Positions 35,764 through 42,696 of a stretch of 55,015 nucleotides of DNA are shown piece after piece. The stretch lies in NCBI GenBank assembly GCA_902770845.1, contig CACXUV010000055.1:1-55015 (forward strand), given 5' to 3'. This DNA is from an uncultured Prevotellaceae bacterium. Its GTDB lineage: Bacteria > Bacteroidota > Bacteroidia > Bacteroidales > Bacteroidaceae. Positions within the stretch are counted from its first letter, which is position 1. The number at the start of each line of letters is the position of its first letter. Under the pieces are notes generated by a model. It searched no databases, was not told where the DNA came from, and saw only the letters and a program-made list of their open reading frames with translations. The translations under genes were made by a program, and so were the position numbers.

Positions 35764-36098
35764 ATATGACAGAGAAAGACATCAAAGAGAAGTGGGGCGA
35801 ACTGCTGCAATATGCCAAGGAGCACGCCACTGGTGAAGGCTTCCATCGTGGCTACAGATGGTTGAAAGATGCCTTCAATGAGTATATAACCATGAGTGAC
35901 GAGGTTCCCGGCTGCTCGATGGGTGGCCAGCCTGGCAGTCAACACAACAGAGATGTGTTGGCTGAGCGGATCTGCCTGGAACTTGGTAATCATGTCGGGG
36001 GGCAGCACCTTATTGACGAGAACCAGGAGGCACGGCTGATGGCAACACTTACAGACATAGTGGAACACACTGGACGAGAGCAAGAATTAAAGATCTGA
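35760..36098 (+). CDS. Hypothetical protein of mobile element
   Basis: 112 residues, translationally coupled to the integrase (ATGA overlap). It is rich in charged residues with helical segments (EKDIKEKWGELLQYAKEH; RWLKDAFNEYITM), and the C-terminal half has GGQHLIDENQEARLMATLTDIVEH. It has no signal peptide or membrane helix and no domain I recognise. Position matches the small unknown orf between int and prm in NBU elements. Confidence 0.7.
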   Translation: MNMTEKDIKEKWGELLQYAKEHATGEGFHRGYRWLKDAFNEYITMSDEVPGCSMGGQPGSQHNRDVLAERICLELGNHVGGQHLIDENQEARLMATLTDIVEHTGREQELKI

Positions 36099-36137
36099 CG
36101 AATAAAAAGAAAAAGGATATGAATGTACGACCACCAT

Positions 36138-36215
36138 AAAAAAGAACTGGCTCAGAGGTGGAAACTCTAAGCCAGATAGCGAAGCGGTGCGGAGAATGCT
36201 TCTTTGTTCTTTTCA
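36138..36215 (-). ncRNA. Predicted counter-transcribed small RNA
   Basis: A promoter (36222-36252) and an intrinsic terminator on the minus strand bracket about 78 bases with no coding capacity. The terminator stem is CTGGCTTAGAG (36175-36165) / CTCTGAGCCAG (36157-36147), 11 pairs with one mismatch and a 7-base loop, followed by TTCTTTTTT. It runs opposite to the mRNA leader of the replication gene starting at 36295. By analogy with plasmid copy-control antisense RNAs it could limit primase-helicase synthesis. This is prediction only. Confidence 0.5.
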
Positions 36216-36221
36216 ACGGGG

Positions 36222-36252
36222 CAAAGTTACGCATTTCTCCCGAATAAAACAA
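36222..36252 (-). promoter_or_regulatory. Minus-strand promoter of predicted small RNA
   Basis: TTG (36250-36252), exactly 20 bases of spacer and TAACTTTG (36222-36229). It is a strong consensus match facing away from the primase gene with no minus-strand gene to serve. Confidence 0.6.
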
Positions 36253-36294
36253 GTTTTTAGTTCAAAAATTGAATTTTATTAAGAGAAAAGTAAC

Positions 36295-38178
36295 ATGATA
36301 GACATAAAAAAAATGTATGAGGCTACGAATTATGGCCTTGAAATAATCAAGTGGCTGTACCCTCAAGCAGAGGTAGGTAAGAAATTCCGTGTTCGGGAAA
36401 ATGATGACGATAAGACACCCTCATCTTCCCTACAAAAGCGTAAAGTGAAAGTCAAAGGTGTAGAGATTGAAGTGTGGGGACTTACCGATTTTGGGGGTGA
36501 TAGCAGTTGGCGCAACCCCATTGATCTTTATATGTGGGAAAAAGGCAAAAGTCAGGAACAGTTCTACGAAGCCACACAAGAGATCGCCCAGAACTTCAAC
36601 ATTTGCGAAACTGTTGATATCAAAAAGAATATTCCCAAAATAGAGAAACGTGCTGCTTTGCCTGAAGAGAAGAATGAAACTCGTATATGGAAGGTGAAGG
36701 AGCAGGCTACATTAGCAGAGCTTGCCGTGATGGGACGTACAGTCAAGCAGCAAGCGTTTGATGCTTTGGGATGGAAGTCTATCAACTGGATAACAAACAC
36801 TAAGGAAGGACAGACCACCATTAAGCATAGTACAGACAACTATCCTATTTTCATCCGGAAATGTATCATCAAGGATGCCGACGGCGATAGTCCCGCTGAA
36901 ATGTTTTATAAGATATATGAGCCTTTGAATGCCGACAAAGGATTCAGATTTCAGTCATATCCAGTCGGTGGACATCCCAAGGACTACATCAACGGCTTAT
37001 ATGAGCTGAAGCAGGAATACAAGGACTATAACGCCAAGAAACGCAAGGAGTTCGAGGCGGATGAGAAGAATGCAGGTAAAGAGTACCGCGAACAGAAACT
37101 ACCCATAGCCATCATCTGCAGCGGTGAGCGTGATGCTCTGTGTTGTCGCTCGATGGGTTTCCCGCCAATCTGGCTTAACTCAGAAACAGCCAGACTGGAG
37201 AAGTGTGTAATCAACGAGGTACAGGAGTACGTTACTACGATCTACAACATACCTGACATTGATAATACTGGTATTAGAGAGGGTAAAAAAGTGGCACTCC
37301 GCTTTCTGGATATAAAGACCGTTTGGTTGCCATCCTCATTACGCAGGTTCCGCGACCATCGGGGGAAACCCTGTAAGGATTTGCGCGACTGGATGGACCT
37401 GCATCCTCTGCGGAGTGACTTCTTAGAACTGCTGAAGGGTGCCATCAGTGCCAAGTTCTGGGTAAAGGGCGATAAAAGCATTGCAATCGACACTGCCAAT
37501 CTTCACTACTTCCTCCATCTTAATGGTTACGCCACCTACGAGGATGAATACAACAAAGAGGAACAGAAGCTTATCCTGGTCAATGGCTATGAGGTGACAG
37601 AAGTCTATCCGAGGGATATTCGGAAATTCCTCCGTCGGTGGGTGATCCAGCATGTGCATGACCATGAGGTGCTGAATCTGGTTCTGAACAGTACTAAGTT
37701 GTCGGCCTTAGGGCTTGAGGCTCTTCAGGACAAACAGTTAGACTTTACTTGCCACACGCCTACAAGTCAGACATACTTCTTCAATAATGTCGCAGTTAGC
37801 GTAAACGGAAATGAGATTCGACCTGTAAAGAGAGAGGACTACTCGACTTCTGCCTACGTATGGGCAGACACCATCATCAAACATAACTTCCGGTTAATAA
37901 AGGAAGATTTTTTCACTGTTGCAAAAGAGGTGGGAGAAGATGGTCATGTCAACTATCGCATACATATAAATAAGGTGGGCAGTAATTTGATGGGGTATTT
38001 TATCAACAGCAGCCGTTTGCATTGGCGCAAGGAAATGGAAACCCGCTTCGAGAACCAGGCAGAACGTGATGCCTATGCCGCTACCCATAAGTTCGACTTA
38101 GAGGGTGAGGGGCTTACTGAAGAAGAGAAGTCCGAGCACCTCCAGAATTTCCTGAACAAAGTCTTCACAGTTGGTTAG
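36295..38178 (+). CDS. Primase (toprim-like) part of split primase-helicase
   Basis: 627 residues ending at an in-frame TAG. The N-terminus resembles DUF3991/CHC2-type element primases, with ENDDDKTPSSSLQ and LTDFGGDSSWRNPIDLYMW. A toprim-like core follows at about 268-330: LPIAIICSGERDALCCRSMG (conserved Glu) and IYNIPDIDNTGIREG (the Asp-x-Asp). The last 250 residues lead into a helicase-type domain but lack Walker motifs, which lie after the stop. Reading continues in the same frame at 38179, so the ancestral product was one protein of about 936 residues. It would prime and unwind element DNA during replication or transfer. Confidence 0.85.
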   Translation: MIDIKKMYEATNYGLEIIKWLYPQAEVGKKFRVRENDDDKTPSSSLQKRKVKVKGVEIEVWGLTDFGGDSSWRNPIDLYMWEKGKSQEQFYEATQEIAQNFNICETVDIKKNIPKIEKRAALPEEKNETRIWKVKEQATLAELAVMGRTVKQQAFDALGWKSINWITNTKEGQTTIKHSTDNYPIFIRKCIIKDADGDSPAEMFYKIYEPLNADKGFRFQSYPVGGHPKDYINGLYELKQEYKDYNAKKRKEFEADEKNAGKEYREQKLPIAIICSGERDALCCRSMGFPPIWLNSETARLEKCVINEVQEYVTTIYNIPDIDNTGIREGKKVALRFLDIKTVWLPSSLRRFRDHRGKPCKDLRDWMDLHPLRSDFLELLKGAISAKFWVKGDKSIAIDTANLHYFLHLNGYATYEDEYNKEEQKLILVNGYEVTEVYPRDIRKFLRRWVIQHVHDHEVLNLVLNSTKLSALGLEALQDKQLDFTCHTPTSQTYFFNNVAVSVNGNEIRPVKREDYSTSAYVWADTIIKHNFRLIKEDFFTVAKEVGEDGHVNYRIHINKVGSNLMGYFINSSRLHWRKEMETRFENQAERDAYAATHKFDLEGEGLTEEEKSEHLQNFLNKVFTVG

Positions 38179-39105
38179 ATGCTCCATCACTACAAAGACC
38201 CCTCCAAGCCATGGGCACCATACGCTATGGATCACAAGATAGGAGAGGAAGGCGAATGTAATGGTGGAAGCGGAAAAAGCCTCTTCTTCTATGCCCTTCA
38301 GTGCATGATGTCCAGTGATGTCATCTCTGGCAAAGATCCACGTATCTTCGACAATCCTCATACCTTCGAACGTGTTACGAGTAAGACAAGAATGGTAGAG
38401 ATTGATGATTTGGCAAAATCGCTTGATGTAGAGAAGTTTTTCGACCGCCTTTCTGGTAACTTTTCAGTCAACCCCAAACATGGTCATATCTTCACTTTGC
38501 CTTTTATGGTGTCTCCAAAGATGTGCTTCAGCACCAATTATGTTCCTTCAAACATCGATGCTTCAAGTGCAAGGCGTATGCTCTACATGGTCTTTTCGGA
38601 CTATTACCATCAGAAAACGGAGGAAAACGACTATCTGGAGACACGTAAGGTTAGCTCAGACTTCGGAAAGAACATCCTGCCGCCATACTCTACAGAGGAC
38701 GAGTGGAACGCTGACGTGAACTTCCTGCTACAGTGTCTACGCTTCTACCTGTCCGTCAACCAGGAGAATGTTATGATAACACCACCTATGGCGAATATCA
38801 TAGTACGTAAGAACATGGCCGTAATGGGTGACAACTTCATGGAATGGGCATCTGGCTATTTCAGCGAAGATAGTTGCCGCCTGAATGTCAAGTTGGAGAA
38901 GGAGATAGTGTTTAACGATTGTCTCACTGACATCAATAACAACAAGATGACTCCACATACATTTACAAGGAAGCTAAAGGCTTTCGTCGCAGTTGCCGAC
39001 TGGATAGAAGAGCTGAATCCAAAGGATTTGCAGAACAAAGACGGTCGCATCAAGTCAGACGGCAAAGAGTATATATTCCTTCGCACTAAGGATGCCCCCT
39101 TCTGA
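38179..39105 (+). CDS. Helicase (SF3/VapE-like) part of split primase-helicase
   Basis: 308 residues beginning at the ATG directly after the TAG, in the same frame. It holds Walker A NGGSGKSLFFYAL at residues 31-37, a Walker B-like RMVEIDDLAKS and a sensor-like MCFSTNYVPSN, matching the D5/VapE-type superfamily 3 helicase core. The preceding LLHHYKDPSKPWA is itself family-typical helicase sequence. That shows the break lies inside a domain, not between genes. No ribosome binding site is evident before the ATG; stop-restart coupling would be needed for translation. Otherwise this half is silent and the gene is a recent pseudogene. Confidence 0.8.
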   Translation: MLHHYKDPSKPWAPYAMDHKIGEEGECNGGSGKSLFFYALQCMMSSDVISGKDPRIFDNPHTFERVTSKTRMVEIDDLAKSLDVEKFFDRLSGNFSVNPKHGHIFTLPFMVSPKMCFSTNYVPSNIDASSARRMLYMVFSDYYHQKTEENDYLETRKVSSDFGKNILPPYSTEDEWNADVNFLLQCLRFYLSVNQENVMITPPMANIIVRKNMAVMGDNFMEWASGYFSEDSCRLNVKLEKEIVFNDCLTDINNNKMTPHTFTRKLKAFVAVADWIEELNPKDLQNKDGRIKSDGKEYIFLRTKDAPF

Positions 39106-39231
39106 AACCGACTGGTAAAGGAATAAATTGAGGTGTTTGTCAAATGACAGACGCCTTTCTTTTTTCTTTACAAGTTGGTCTCTTTTGAAAAAATAAAGTT
39201 ACATCAGAAAATGCCCCCTTCATTTTTTGCA

Positions 39232-39491
39232 AAAAAAAGTGGACTTTTGGACTGATTGCTTAAAACCCCTTTGTATATCGGTGTTTGAGTACAGTCCACT
39301 TTCAGTCCACTTTCAGTCCAGTTTTAAAAAGTGGACTGATAAAAAGTGGACTGTCAACAGCATTCCTGTATAGCATCTACGTTTCTGCGAAAAGTGGACT
39401 GAAAAGTGGACTGTATCCCATTTTAATTAAACTTTTGATTATCAATGATATAAGAGCAAAAAAAGTGACAGTCCAAAAGTCCACTTTTTTT
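39232..39491. repeat. Iteron-like origin region with 23-bp inverted repeat
   Basis: Within 39106-39640, which has no gene, about nine copies of AAAAGTGGACTG occur. Direct copies lie at 39326-39338, 39341-39353, 39389-39401 and 39401-39413, and inverted ones around 39292-39324. The block is enclosed by a 23-bp perfect inverted repeat, 39232-39254 and 39469-39491, containing AGTGGACTTTTGGACTG. Clustered repeats beside a primase-helicase are typical of a replication origin. Confidence 0.75.
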
Positions 39492-39640
39492 GCAGATTTT
39501 TAGTGGGTCATTCCGATAGGGTTTATCACAACCAGAGTGGAATTCAACCCGTATAGAGTAAATTTTATTTACACATCGCTCTTTACAAGTTAAGTTTCAG
39601 ACTATGGATGATAACATATGGATATGAACGGCTACCTAAG

Positions 39641-41308
39641 TCATCTCTGAAGCTGGTTGCCTGCCCAGTCGGTGAGGTCGGTGATATAACTGGGACTACC
39701 ATCTTGGTTCTTGGGCTGCGTCTTTAAGAGTGCATTCAGCCTTTGATGCGTATTTGAAGCAATTTTCATCACTTCAAGCATGACACCGTTTACCCAACCA
39801 CTATACGTTCTGTTGTTATCGAAGTCTTTTTTGGCGAGAGACATCAGTTCTTCTGCTGCCTTTGTGCGGGTGGTGCCAGATGTGACGATAGCATGTTCCA
39901 CATGGAGAGCCTGCTGCGGTGTGAAGTCATGAACAGACGAAGAACTGGCAAACTCAAAGATGGAGTTGACGGCATCACGTGCCTCCGGCCATCTTCTGTA
40001 AAGGACGGCATCACGTTCGTCCACATGCCTTCTGGCATTCTCCAGTTCTCCCGTCTTATCCATTTCGGTCAGCTTCTTCCGCTTTTCTTCGATAGCCCTG
40101 TCTGCCTCTTTTAGCCATGCATTAGTTCGGTCGTGCCTCTGGATGGCGTCAGTAACCATATTTTTAATATCCTGTTTTGTTTGATCTCTAACCTCATCGA
40201 GCTTTTTCAGTTCCTCTGTGACATCGTTCAGTTGTCCTTTTCGTAGGGATATTTTTTCAGTGATATCATCCAACTGCTTCCGCTTTTCTTCCAGTTGCTT
40301 TTCTACTTCCTCATTTCCTGTATCACGTATTTCTTCGAGAGCAGTGATATCTATCTCCAGACGTTCCTTCTGATCGTTCAGATTACTTAGCATTTTTGTG
40401 AAACTTTTCACCTTTTTCTCTAACAGTCTATACTGCTCTTCAAGTTGACTATAGTCCTGTTTCAACTCTTCATAGGTTTTCTTCGTCTTATCCATTTCAT
40501 TCATTAGATTGTCATATTCGATATACTCTGGTTTGCTCCTGTTTTTTCTACGAGCCTGTTCCTCTGGAGTGAGGTCATCGAAGAACGTGCCACGTTCCAA
40601 ACCATATTTGTAACCTACTTGTACTTGAAGGTGGTAATCGGTGTGCATGTCATCGAGGTATTTCGACAAGGCTTCTGGTGTCTCTCCAACTATTCCGGCA
40701 TAGCTGACGGTTTTCACCGTTCCTCGTTCTTGACCAGTCTTCACACGACCTCTTCTTTTTTTCTCTGCAACAGGAATAACTTGCATGTGAATGTGCGGTG
40801 TGGTCTCATCGAGGTGAACGTTGAAGCCTATGATGTTTTCCTCACCATATTTTTTAGCAGCCCATTTATATGTGTCCATTGCCCATCGTTCTATTTCGTC
40901 ACACCTTTTTACATGACTGTTTTGCTCGTCCTTTTCATCGAAGTTTACATACTGTTTCCCGAAAGCCATTTCACGTAGTCTTTCTCTCTGTCCACCGATG
41001 ACAAAATCCATGCAGACGTTGGGGGCATTCTTGGCCGTTTCCTTGTAGTTCTTAAAGCCCAGTTCTCGGAGTCTGTTTTGTATTCGATCATGGAGTGGAA
41101 TAGCATGTGATAGTTGAGGGCAGATTTTACCCTTCACAATCTCGAAATTCAGGTTTCTACGCCACCAATCATAATGGTACGGTGTACCCTTTGAATCTTC
41201 TGTTCGGTCGAACCATTCTTTGCTCTTGTCTCTACGTTCATTTTCATCACTTAGTGATGCATTCATCGCCTTCATAGGCTGCATGTGGATAGATGCTTTT
41301 GCTCCCAT
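39641..41308 (-). CDS. mob: MobV-family relaxase (Mob/Pre)
   Basis: 555 residues. It nicks the element at oriT and leads single-stranded DNA into a helper's conjugation machinery. Residues 1-230 are the relaxase: MGAKASIHMQPMKAMNASLSD, the conserved RDKSKEW...HYDWWRRNLNFE start, and the HUH metal motif NVHLDETTPHIHMQVIPV. Residues 255-420 form a long coiled coil (many Glu/Lys/Leu heptads), then a helical C-terminal domain. It is transcribed towards the replication region, opposite to int and primase. Size and order fit mobN-type proteins. Confidence 0.92.
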   Translation of the reverse strand: MGAKASIHMQPMKAMNASLSDENERRDKSKEWFDRTEDSKGTPYHYDWWRRNLNFEIVKGKICPQLSHAIPLHDRIQNRLRELGFKNYKETAKNAPNVCMDFVIGGQRERLREMAFGKQYVNFDEKDEQNSHVKRCDEIERWAMDTYKWAAKKYGEENIIGFNVHLDETTPHIHMQVIPVAEKKRRGRVKTGQERGTVKTVSYAGIVGETPEALSKYLDDMHTDYHLQVQVGYKYGLERGTFFDDLTPEEQARRKNRSKPEYIEYDNLMNEMDKTKKTYEELKQDYSQLEEQYRLLEKKVKSFTKMLSNLNDQKERLEIDITALEEIRDTGNEEVEKQLEEKRKQLDDITEKISLRKGQLNDVTEELKKLDEVRDQTKQDIKNMVTDAIQRHDRTNAWLKEADRAIEEKRKKLTEMDKTGELENARRHVDERDAVLYRRWPEARDAVNSIFEFASSSSVHDFTPQQALHVEHAIVTSGTTRTKAAEELMSLAKKDFDNNRTYSGWVNGVMLEVMKIASNTHQRLNALLKTQPKNQDGSPSYITDLTDWAGNQLQR

Positions 41309-41817
41309 AATTTTTCTTTTTTATCAGTTAATATTTAATGCAGCTTGCTGCAGGTTCCCGTGCAGGGCGCAGCAGGGTATTTTTAAGTGACATCCCAAAG
41401 GGTGGAATCTAAAATCCCATACTGCGTTATAGGATTTTCGGGGAAACTGCCTTTGCTGCCAGCGAAGGTACAACACTTTCGGGAGTTGAGAGATGCTGAA
41501 AAAAAGAATCTCGTATTTTAACGTTTTCACGACTGTCTTTGGCGTTACAATGTAACAACCGACAACAGCAAGGTCTTAGGGCGGCGATTGAGCCCTAAAG
41601 CGGTTAGCACCACAGAGGGAGAGAAACGACTGGTAAGAGGGCTGCACGTAGTGCCATCATGTGGAGTGCACGAAACATGTAAAAGCCCGCCATTATACGC
41701 CAAAAACAAAAGCCAAAAATGATTCTACATTGGTATCCTTACGCTACGACTATTTTACCAAGGTAACTTACCATTTCTCTACTCAGAAGAATGACCGACT
41801 GGTGGGTCTTGAAAATG
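41309..41817. other. Gene-free region upstream of mob, candidate oriT
   Basis: No coding frame is credible. It is rich in small dyads: GCAGCTTGCTGC near 41340, GTTAC-AAT-GTAAC at 41544-41556, TTAGGGC/GCCCTAA (41576-41582 / 41592-41598) and GTGC-rich repeats around 41645-41680, then AAAAGCCCGCCATTATACGCC near 41681. MobV elements carry oriT just upstream of mob, so the nick site most likely lies here; the exact base cannot be placed. Confidence 0.5.
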
Positions 41818-41827
41818 TTAATATATG
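41804..41827 (+). repeat. 24-bp end site, right copy
   Basis: Matches 34223-34246 at 22 of 24 positions. Here the end of the site is also the left arm of the inverted repeat 41818-41858. Confidence 0.75.
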
Positions 41828-41876
41828 AGATAAAATTTTTCATCTGCTCATATATTAATAAGGAGTCGTAACTTTG
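41818..41876 (+). promoter_or_regulatory. Operator-like inverted repeat and promoter
   Basis: TTAATATATGAG (41818-41829) and CTCATATATTAA (41847-41858) are a perfect 12-bp inverted repeat with a 17-base spacer. TAACTTTG, a -7 box, follows at 41869-41876. The repeat covers the -33 region, so a dimeric protein binding it would repress or activate the 41905 gene. Confidence 0.65.
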
Positions 41877-41904
41877 CGCCAGTTAAATCAAAAAAAGTAG
41901 AGTT

Positions 41905-42261
41905 ATGGAAACAAAGAAATTTTCAGAGTTGAGAGGCAGTGAAAAACTGAAGATACAAGCTGCCGTGTTACAGATCATGGAGCAGAAGAATTTTGTTCTC
42001 GATACTGACCTGGGGATGAAGGAATCACAGGACAATGAAAACAACTGGGTAATGGGGTTCACAAATGCAGAAATGAAACTCGAAGATTTGGAGGAGATGA
42101 AGAAGATTCTCGGTGACAAGTTTACTGTAACCATCTCACCTAAATCGAGAACCTGTTTCATCTTCAGGATTGAAGCTGCTGGTGAAGACTATCTTCGTTT
42201 ACTGCAAGCATCAAGGTCGCAACAGCAGACAACTTCTATAGGACAATTTGATAGGCGTTAA
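41905..42261 (+). CDS. Hypothetical protein at right end of element
   Basis: 118 residues, cytoplasmic by appearance, acidic and lysine-rich. It opens METKKFSELRGSEKLKIQAAVLQIMEQ (helical) and continues with DLGMKESQDNENNWVMGFTNAEMKLEDLEEMKKIL and FTVTISPKSRTCFIFRIEA (a strand pair). No domain is recognised. It has its own promoter and operator and is transcribed towards attR, the usual place for cargo or a regulator in such elements. Confidence 0.65.
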   Translation: METKKFSELRGSEKLKIQAAVLQIMEQKNFVLDTDLGMKESQDNENNWVMGFTNAEMKLEDLEEMKKILGDKFTVTISPKSRTCFIFRIEAAGEDYLRLLQASRSQQQTTSIGQFDRR

Positions 42262-42374
42262 TAGTTGGTTGTAACAAAGTTTTTATTATGGAATAAGAAA
42301 ACAAATCCAGGATTCAGGAGCATCACATTTACAAAGGGATTCCAGACGATTTTTCAGGGGGCGGACGGCTTTCC

Positions 42375-42433
42375 CTGGAAAGCGTGTGAACGTCAAAAGC
42401 GTTTCGCGAGTTCGAATCTCGCTCTCTCTCTGC
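42375..42433 (+). pseudogene. 3' fragment of tRNA-Ser (GGA-type), element right end
   Basis: From the anticodon loop CTGGAAA through GCGTG, a long variable arm, T-arm GCGAG-TTCGAAT-CTCGC and a degenerate acceptor run TCTCTCTCTGC, the sequence reads as the 3' part of a serine tRNA with anticodon GGA. The 5' part is missing. The left tRNA is a UGA isoacceptor, so the two ends are not a simple duplication. The following 42434-42696 is AT-rich with a CATTTTT/AAAAATG hairpin and no gene. Confidence 0.65.
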
Positions 42434-42696
42434 TTCTAAAAGATTGATTTTCAATCGATTACAATCCCAAAAACATTTTTTTGTCAGACATTAAAAAAAC
42501 GTCGGCAATGCATAATTTGGCACATTTTTGACCAAAAATGCACATTTTGGCCCAAGTAATAATGCAAATATAATTGACTTATTTTTTAATGTAGAAACAT
42601 GGCAACACTGAATTATTGCGGCAAGCAACATCTGCTCTGTTTCTGCGACAAGATGAACAATTGCATGAAGAAGCTTATACCTGGATGTACTTCGTA

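Larger units (their letters stand above)
34091..42433. mobile_element. NBU-like integrative mobilizable element at tRNA-Ser
   Basis: About 8.3 kb, AT-richer than the flanks. Gene order is HTH protein, tyrosine integrase, small gene, primase-helicase, origin-like repeats, MobV relaxase and a small gene. This matches the known plan of Bacteroides NBU elements (int, small orfs, prm, mob), which need a helper conjugative element to transfer. The left boundary is the 3' end of intact tRNA-Ser(UGA). The right boundary is a 3' fragment of a serine tRNA at 42375-42433, sharing TTCGAATC and a CTCTCTCT run with the left side. The attachment core cannot be set to the base by eye. Confidence 0.8.

Noticed and set aside
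38176-38178. TAG reassigned as a sense codon (phage-type genetic code 15)
   Set aside because: No suppressor tRNA is visible in the element, and a single interrupted gene is not enough evidence for recoding; kept only as one option in the finding.
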